Source: Promethearchaeota archaeon
GTDB taxonomy: Archaea > Asgardarchaeota > Lokiarchaeia > Sigyniarchaeales > Promethearchaeaceae
Assembly: GCA_014729055.1 (NCBI GenBank)
Contig: WJKO01000819.1
Location: 1-9,446, forward strand
Direction: 5' to 3'
Length of the DNA stretch: 9,446 nt
Every line of letters begins with the position of its first letter. Position 1 is the first letter of the stretch. The translations under genes and the position numbers were made by a program. Of the stretch, positions 5,256 to 9,446 are shown in pieces. The notes under the pieces are model-generated. The model did no database searches. It worked only from the letters and a program-made list of their open reading frames with translations, and was not told the origin of the DNA.

Positions 5256-7571
5256 TTAGTCGAATATATTTTTTATCAGCGTATCATCATTTAAGAATGG
5301 TGTTGTATTTCCATTCCATTTTTTAAGGACATCTTCGTGTATTTCTTCGAATTCTGTTACAAATTGTTTCAACTTTGAACGTATTTCAGAAGTTTGCATA
5401 TCTGCAAAGATTGCACCAAATACATAATCCCCATATTCAATAATGATTTTTGAGTCCCCATGATCGATACTTCTAAGATAGTCAGAACTTTTAGTCGTCT
5501 CTTTGATAAAGGAAGTGATTGCAGAGAACATCCCCGCAACTAAAGCAGAATCTGCATCTTGACTATCACTGAAATGATATGTAAAAACATCCCGACCGTC
5601 GCTGTACATAATATAGAGAGCGTCCAGTTCTGCACGTTCGAAAATAAATCTAAATTCTGGACTCCACCACTTTATCCAATCCTTCTTTGTCATGTATTTA
5701 AGTGTTGTATATCTTCTTTTATCCTCCTTAATATCGCCTGTTTTTAATTCCGAGACTGGAATTCCTTTTAGACATTTCTTAACGAGTTCTTGTATTTCTT
5801 CGCGTTCAGTTTCTGGAATACTCACATCTTCAGCACTGGTTATTAGATAGTTGTTATTAATGAATTCTTGGGTAGTTGGGAGTAAATCAAGAGTCGAATA
5901 CGTGACTTCGTATACGAAATTCTCCCGTCTTATTGTTTTAGTAAAAAATTCTTGATTCAAATAATAAAAGGTAATTCCAATGAATAGAAATGCTGTAATA
6001 TATCGTGAGTATTGATACGGTAACGCGAGATAGTAGAAAACGTTGTTTCCGAAGTTTGCGTTTATAAATGCCGTTCTTAATGTATAGATAAGATATGAGT
6101 CAGAGAACACATCTGTTGTTACCAATTTTCCTGTAATCCATTGCACGTCAGCACCAAATAGGAATCCACTTAATCCTAATATCACAGCAAGAATTACAAA
6201 AACTCCAACAAAGATAAGACTCGTACTTCCGATTTTTTTTGTATTTTTCAAAGCACGCATCAGAACCATACCCACTATAAGGATAATAAAGATATATGCA
6301 AGGTTATATGTAATTTGTATCATCTCTAATCTTAATGCAGAACTAAGGGTTTGTGTTTCCGAAAAAAATGCTTCAGCAATAATATCCTCAATAGATGATT
6401 CTCCTGAAATCATACTTCCCAAGAAGTCTGCCAAAAGACCAATTCCTGCTATGATAAGAGTAGAAATAGCACTAAATATGATGGGATACAATATATTCAA
6501 GGAATCAGAGGTTGGTTCTTGTTTTTTATCTCTTCCAGATGTTTCTAGCTCTTTGATATTATTTTCTTCATTGTGTGTGATTTCTGTTGTTTCTGCAGTT
6601 TCTGCTATTTCTGAGGTTTTTGAGGTTTCAGCTTTTTCCTCCTTGAAAATTTCGGGATTGCGCTTGATCCTATCGACAATTTTAATCAAGATCAAAATAC
6701 AAATTGGTTCAAAAATGGCTATATATGATACAAATATTAATGCAGCCATCAGAAAATAACCAAAAAAGTACAAAATAAGCGTAAAAGATGAAGTATATTC
6801 TATAAGAAATAATAGAATACTCAGTATCGAGATTGGCGTTCCCACGGTAATTAGGGAAGAAGATGCATCATTTTCGAGTTTCTCACCGATAAATCTACCT
6901 TCATAGGATGCATTGCTTGATTTCAATAAATGAATGCCCAACAGAAAACCTGCAAGATAAATGAAAAATATTTCTATAAACCAACCCAAAGCACTCTGAC
7001 CTTGTATATTTTCTATTTCTAAACCCGCTATTTTCAAAATTGTAGTAAGCAGATATAAGGAAATCGGTAATAGTACTATCAATAACTTAAATAACTGCTT
7101 TTCATCCGTCCAATCTGCTTTATTTAATCTATCAATGATGGCAGCTTTCGTTCCTTTGTTAGTCTCGAATGTAACACCCGATAAATTTTCTTTAAAGCTT
7201 TTATTTGCGCTTTTGCCTATTTTGATTCTTAGGAAGAGGATTGAAACAAATGGAGCAATTAAGAAAATAAATGGAAAATTCACAATTGGTAATTGAAAAT
7301 AATTTATAATTAAAGATAAGGTATGGCTAAACATATACCCTAATCCACGAGTTAAATCTACCTCGTTATTATTTAACGTATCTGAGGATCCTATTTGGAA
7401 GATCACAGGCAAGACAAAATATACTAAATAAAAAATTGTAATCCCCCAGAAGATTCGAATATAGACTCGTCTAATTGTTTTTTTTCTAATAAATATAAAG
7501 GGAATCGCGATAAGAATAATAGGGATAGCATTAAGCAATAAATTAAACAGCAATGGTTCATAATTTGACAT
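5256..7571 (-). CDS. Multi-spanning membrane protein with a C-terminal longin/roadblock-like domain
   Basis: I do not recognise this 771-residue protein as a named family. Residues 1-540 are strongly hydrophobic, with about 11-13 membrane segments (near 6-28, 38-60, 79-116, 160-184, 195-216, 239-258, 263-298, 357-384, 418-440, 449-472 and 510-537). Residues 311-357 form a Glu/Thr-rich, charged linker with a tripeptide repeat. The tail (544-771) is soluble. Residues about 642-755 read as two strands (LDALYIMYSDG, DVFTYHF), a helix (SALVAGMFSAITSFIKE), three strands (YLRSIDHG, SKIIIEYG, YVFGAIFAD) and a long helix ending VLKKW. That order is the longin order and close to roadblock; such domains often contact small GTPases. 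A membrane platform for GTPase regulation is therefore a possibility, but this is inference. There is no transporter, kinase or ATPase motif. The ATG at 7571 follows a TATA-like TTTTATAAAA at 7591-7600, which fits a nearly leaderless mRNA. Confidence 0.8.
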   Translation of the reverse strand: MSNYEPLLFNLLLNAIPIILIAIPFIFIRKKTIRRVYIRIFWGITIFYLVYFVLPVIFQIGSSDTLNNNEVDLTRGLGYMFSHTLSLIINYFQLPIVNFPFIFLIAPFVSILFLRIKIGKSANKSFKENLSGVTFETNKGTKAAIIDRLNKADWTDEKQLFKLLIVLLPISLYLLTTILKIAGLEIENIQGQSALGWFIEIFFIYLAGFLLGIHLLKSSNASYEGRFIGEKLENDASSSLITVGTPISILSILLFLIEYTSSFTLILYFFGYFLMAALIFVSYIAIFEPICILILIKIVDRIKRNPEIFKEEKAETSKTSEIAETAETTEITHNEENNIKELETSGRDKKQEPTSDSLNILYPIIFSAISTLIIAGIGLLADFLGSMISGESSIEDIIAEAFFSETQTLSSALRLEMIQITYNLAYIFIILIVGMVLMRALKNTKKIGSTSLIFVGVFVILAVILGLSGFLFGADVQWITGKLVTTDVFSDSYLIYTLRTAFINANFGNNVFYYLALPYQYSRYITAFLFIGITFYYLNQEFFTKTIRRENFVYEVTYSTLDLLPTTQEFINNNYLITSAEDVSIPETEREEIQELVKKCLKGIPVSELKTGDIKEDKRRYTTLKYMTKKDWIKWWSPEFRFIFERAELDALYIMYSDGRDVFTYHFSDSQDADSALVAGMFSAITSFIKETTKSSDYLRSIDHGDSKIIIEYGDYVFGAIFADMQTSEIRSKLKQFVTEFEEIHEDVLKKWNGNTTPFLNDDTLIKNIFD
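6581..6634. repeat. Six tandem 9-base units coding the acidic linker
   Basis: On the plus strand the unit is TTTCTG plus three variable bases, repeated six times: four perfect TTTCTG, then TTTTTG and TTTCAG. On the coding (minus) strand it gives a Glu-X-X tripeptide repeat (read as SEIAETAETTE) inside the charged linker between the two membrane halves of the 771-residue protein. The frame is kept, so slippage would change linker length in steps of three residues. Confidence 0.75.
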
Positions 7572-7590
7572 TTTCTTCAGCTCTATTTTG

Positions 7591-7600
7591 TTTTATAAAA
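7591..7600 (-). promoter_or_regulatory. TATA-like box for the membrane-protein gene
   Basis: The palindromic element TTTTATAAAA is centred about 25 bases upstream of the ATG at 7571, the usual archaeal distance from TATA box to transcription start. Transcription would begin at or very near the ATG, giving a leaderless message; the lack of a Shine-Dalgarno sequence agrees. A second candidate (CATATAAG, about 7608-7615) would add a leader of some 15 bases. Confidence 0.4.
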
Positions 7601-7692
7601 TACATTCTTATATGTTTTTTCGTTACTTCTATTTTTATTCTTTGTTTTCCTATGAAAAAATAGGTTTCTAAAAAGCTTGTGATCACTTTTAG

Positions 7693-7704
7693 ATATTTAT
7701 AAAT
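7693..7704 (+). promoter_or_regulatory. TATA-like box for the deacetylase gene
   Basis: TATTTATAAAT with purine-rich flanks stands about 65 bases before the ATG at 7764, predicting a transcription start near 7725 and a leader of about 35-40 bases. It shares the 190-base divergent gap (7572-7763) with the promoter of the membrane-protein gene. I see no other gene or structured RNA in this gap. Confidence 0.4.
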
Positions 7705-7763
7705 CGATAATCAATATATCTATCATCAATTATCAAATGAGAAATTTCTGAGATTTGATTCAT

Positions 7764-8903
7764 ATGTTTGAAATCATATACCATCCATTGTATGGTGAGT
7801 TGAATGAAATTGAATTACCGAAACCGTATTTTGAGTCTTATGAATCACCTCTTAGATGTAAATTAGTGTGGGAATATCTAAAAAAAATAGGTTATGCTTT
7901 GCGCGATTTTAAAAGAACAGAGATGCAAACTAATTCCCAGAAGAACTTGGTTCTAAAAAAACCCATCCCTTTGAAAAAAGATGACTTGTATTTAGTTCAT
8001 TCTAAACATCATGTTGAGCAAGTCGAGAAATTTACAGAAGATGGATGTGGACAATTAGGCAATTTAGTTAGAGCAACAGAAGACACGATGGAGATTGCGT
8101 TATTAAGTGCTGGAGGTGCTTATGAGGCAATAAAGGATGTTTATTCAAAAAGAAACACTCAAGCTTTCGCTATTATTCGCCCACCGGGTCATCATGCGAT
8201 TCCAGATGCGGCTGATGGATTGTGTGTTTTTAATAACATAGCATTAGCAATTAAAAAACTGAGGAAGGAACTGGCTTTTAAAGGGCGTATTGCGATAGTG
8301 GATATTGATGCGCATTATGGTAATGGAATTGCTAATGTTTTCTACGAAGATCCGTCTGTGCTGTATAGCAGTATTCATGAATTTGATTTTAGTATGGGTG
8401 ATTGGGGCAGGTTTTCTGAGATAGGAATTGGCGATGGTTTGGGTTGTAATATCAGCTTTCCTGTTCGATTGAATAGTGGAGATGAAGCAATTAAAAAATA
8501 TTGTGATTTTGTTGAACCGTTTTTAGTGAAATATTCACCAGCGATCATAATTGTGGCAGCGGGATTTGATGGACATTGGGCAGATCCGCTTGGTAATCTG
8601 CGATATACTAGCGATGGATACCGATATTTTGCTCAATGGTTAAAAAAGATTGCGAGAACGATATGTAGCGATCGTGTTTGTTTCTGTCTTGAAGGAGGAT
8701 ACAATCTATTAATGTTACCGAGATTAATTGAAACAATCATATCCGAGTTTATTAATATAAAATGTAGCCCTCCCGTAGATAAGATCCCATATAAATCTAT
8801 CTTTGGCTATGGTTCTACTAGTGAATATATTGACAAACACTATAATTCCCAAGTAGATAAAATAAGAAAAAGATTGAATCGTATTTGGAAACTAATGCAT
8901 TAA
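7764..8903 (+). CDS. Zinc-dependent histone-deacetylase-family enzyme (HDAC / acetylpolyamine amidohydrolase)
   Basis: This is a soluble amidohydrolase of the arginase/deacetylase fold, predicted to remove acetyl groups from lysines or polyamines. All catalytic signatures are present (numbering from ATG 7764, 379 residues): RPPGHHA with the two active-site histidines 143-144; GLCVFNN; VDIDAHYGNG with zinc ligands Asp-182 and His-184; AGFDGHWADPLGNL with the third zinc ligand Asp-269; and CLEGGYN with Tyr-313 in place of the transition-state tyrosine. The GFD-H--DPLG motif resembles class II HDACs and bacterial/archaeal homologues. The last 40 residues are basic and lie outside the core. I chose the ATG because MFEIIYHP is the typical first strand; an in-frame TTG at 7755 would add three residues. 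It stands alone on the plus strand, divergent from the membrane-protein gene. The substrate cannot be read from sequence. Confidence 0.92.
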   Translation: MFEIIYHPLYGELNEIELPKPYFESYESPLRCKLVWEYLKKIGYALRDFKRTEMQTNSQKNLVLKKPIPLKKDDLYLVHSKHHVEQVEKFTEDGCGQLGNLVRATEDTMEIALLSAGGAYEAIKDVYSKRNTQAFAIIRPPGHHAIPDAADGLCVFNNIALAIKKLRKELAFKGRIAIVDIDAHYGNGIANVFYEDPSVLYSSIHEFDFSMGDWGRFSEIGIGDGLGCNISFPVRLNSGDEAIKKYCDFVEPFLVKYSPAIIIVAAGFDGHWADPLGNLRYTSDGYRYFAQWLKKIARTICSDRVCFCLEGGYNLLMLPRLIETIISEFINIKCSPPVDKIPYKSIFGYGSTSEYIDKHYNSQVDKIRKRLNRIWKLMH

Positions 8904-8924
8904 TCCTATTTAGGAAACTAATGC
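8882..8924. repeat. Short tandem duplication across the deacetylase stop codon
   Basis: The 12-base string GGAAACTAATGC occurs at 8887-8898 and again at 8913-8924. Both copies are preceded by TATTT (the second with one extra A), so the unit is about 25-26 bases. The first copy codes the last residues of the deacetylase; the second lies past its TAA (8901-8903). The pattern looks like a recent local duplication of the gene's 3' end. Confidence 0.7.
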
Positions 8925-8944
8925 GCTAATTAGATGAATTGAAA

Positions 8945-9310
8945 CTAAAACTGTCCCTTTAATTTCTGTGCATAACTCTGCACATTGAATAATGCTTCTC
9001 TTGGTCCGACTTGCGGTAAAATATAAGTTGCTAAAACTCCTCCATCAAACGGTGCAAATATCAAGTGTCCTTTTCCTTGAATATTTGTTCCTATTATTCT
9101 TTCCGGAGTTCTCTCAACAATCATATATTTTACACCAAGTAATACAGTTGAGGACCCGGCATTTACTGAATCTAATACATTTTGAACTTCACTTGTTAGG
9201 TCCCAATTTTCAGTCTGATACACTAAAGTCCCATCATTGGCAATGACTGCCACTCCACCAACATTCTGATCTTCTTCAAGTAACCCATCAATTATTTCTT
9301 CTACTGACAT
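8945..9310 (-). CDS. Profilin-like protein (Asgard profilin or a related roadblock-fold protein)
   Basis: This small soluble protein has 121 residues. Its layout matches profilin: an N-terminal helix (SVEEIIDGLLEED), two strands (GGVAVIANDGTLVYQTENW), a helix (SEVQNVLDSVN), a sheet with GVKYMIVERTPERIIGTN, GKGHLIFAPFDGG and VLATYILP, and a closing helix (PREALFNVQSYAQKL). The segments DGTLVYQ, G-KYMIV, the glycine after ERIIG and the tyrosine before the last helix line up by eye with plant profilin (DGSVWAQ, GAKYMVIQ, GIYDEP-TPGQ). The N-terminal tryptophan used for polyproline binding in eukaryotes is absent. Profilin binds actin monomers; Asgard archaea have actin and profilin homologues. 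Roadblock/LC7 proteins have a similar size and fold and are the main alternative. The ATG at 9310 has a weak AGGG about nine bases upstream. It is convergent with the deacetylase gene, 41 bases away. Confidence 0.62.
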   Translation of the reverse strand: MSVEEIIDGLLEEDQNVGGVAVIANDGTLVYQTENWDLTSEVQNVLDSVNAGSSTVLLGVKYMIVERTPERIIGTNIQGKGHLIFAPFDGGVLATYILPQVGPREALFNVQSYAQKLKGQF

Positions 9311-9446
9311 GATTTTTTCCCTACTTTTAATTTGATTAAATATTGTTTTTTTTATTCTTATTTGTTTTTTTTGTTCTTATCTTTTTATTCTTATTTGTTG
9401 TTGAAAAAATTTTCCTATGAGTAATTAAGTTTTATTCTTAAGAAAA
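9311..9446. promoter_or_regulatory. T-rich upstream region of the profilin-like gene, with direct repeats
   Basis: No gene is seen in these 136 bases, which reach the window edge. On the plus strand the sequence is dominated by T-runs. TTTATTCTTATTTGTT occurs at 9351-9366 and 9384-9399, and its first ten bases recur at 9431-9440. On the minus strand, AATATTTAATC (about 9334-9344) could be the TATA box of the profilin-like gene, giving a leader of only a few bases. The repeats may be regulatory or simple low-complexity sequence. Confidence 0.4.

Noticed and set aside
6581..6634. CRISPR-like array
   Set aside because: The units are 9 bases, contiguous and inside a coding frame, with no spacers.
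5559..6759. Two open frames on the plus strand opposite the membrane protein
   Set aside because: They are antisense to hydrophobic coding sequence, and one spans the 9-base repeat; neither has support.
7738..7751. ATG at 7738 as the deacetylase start
   Set aside because: It is out of frame with the deacetylase and stops after a few codons.
8992..9246. Open frame on the plus strand opposite the profilin-like gene
   Set aside because: It is a Leu/His/Gln-rich shadow of the minus-strand gene without motifs.

Overview
The window is AT-rich and most likely comes from an archaeon, with an Asgard lineage the best fit. The archaeal or eukaryotic-type genes are a type II methionine aminopeptidase, a Pth2-type peptidyl-tRNA hydrolase and an archaeal-style TruD. 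Promoters look like TATA boxes, and most starts lack a Shine-Dalgarno sequence. Two further proteins point to Asgard archaea: a 121-residue profilin-like protein, and a large membrane protein ending in a longin/roadblock-like domain. The aspartyl-tRNA synthetase is the exception: it is plainly the long bacterial form and was probably acquired by transfer. The assignment rests on reading protein motifs by eye; no database search was possible.

Layout. On the minus strand, positions 3261 down to 1 hold aspS, then map (type II), then the first 139 codons of a nucleotidyltransferase that runs off the left edge. On the plus strand, positions 3434-5207 hold pth2 and truD, 25 bases apart. TruD clearly begins well before its first ordinary start codon and probably starts at an ATA codon behind a GGGGG ribosome-binding site. 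A convergent minus-strand gene (5256-7571) encodes a 771-residue membrane protein with about 11-13 membrane segments, an acidic repeat linker and a soluble C-terminal domain. Divergent from it is a zinc-dependent histone-deacetylase-family enzyme (7764-8903). The last gene, convergent with the deacetylase, is the profilin-like protein (8945-9310). The remaining 136 bases are T-rich and contain a direct repeat.

How the genes fit together. The left half is a translation neighbourhood: charging of tRNA with aspartate, removal of the initiator methionine, rescue of peptidyl-tRNA and tRNA pseudouridylation. AspRS carries residues (His-30, Gly-83) associated with non-discriminating bacterial enzymes, so the host may make Asn-tRNA(Asn) by the indirect amidation route. 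The right half holds genes with a eukaryote-like flavour (membrane longin/roadblock protein, deacetylase, profilin). The sequence does not show that these three act together. I saw no tRNA, rRNA, CRISPR array, insertion sequence or phage gene.
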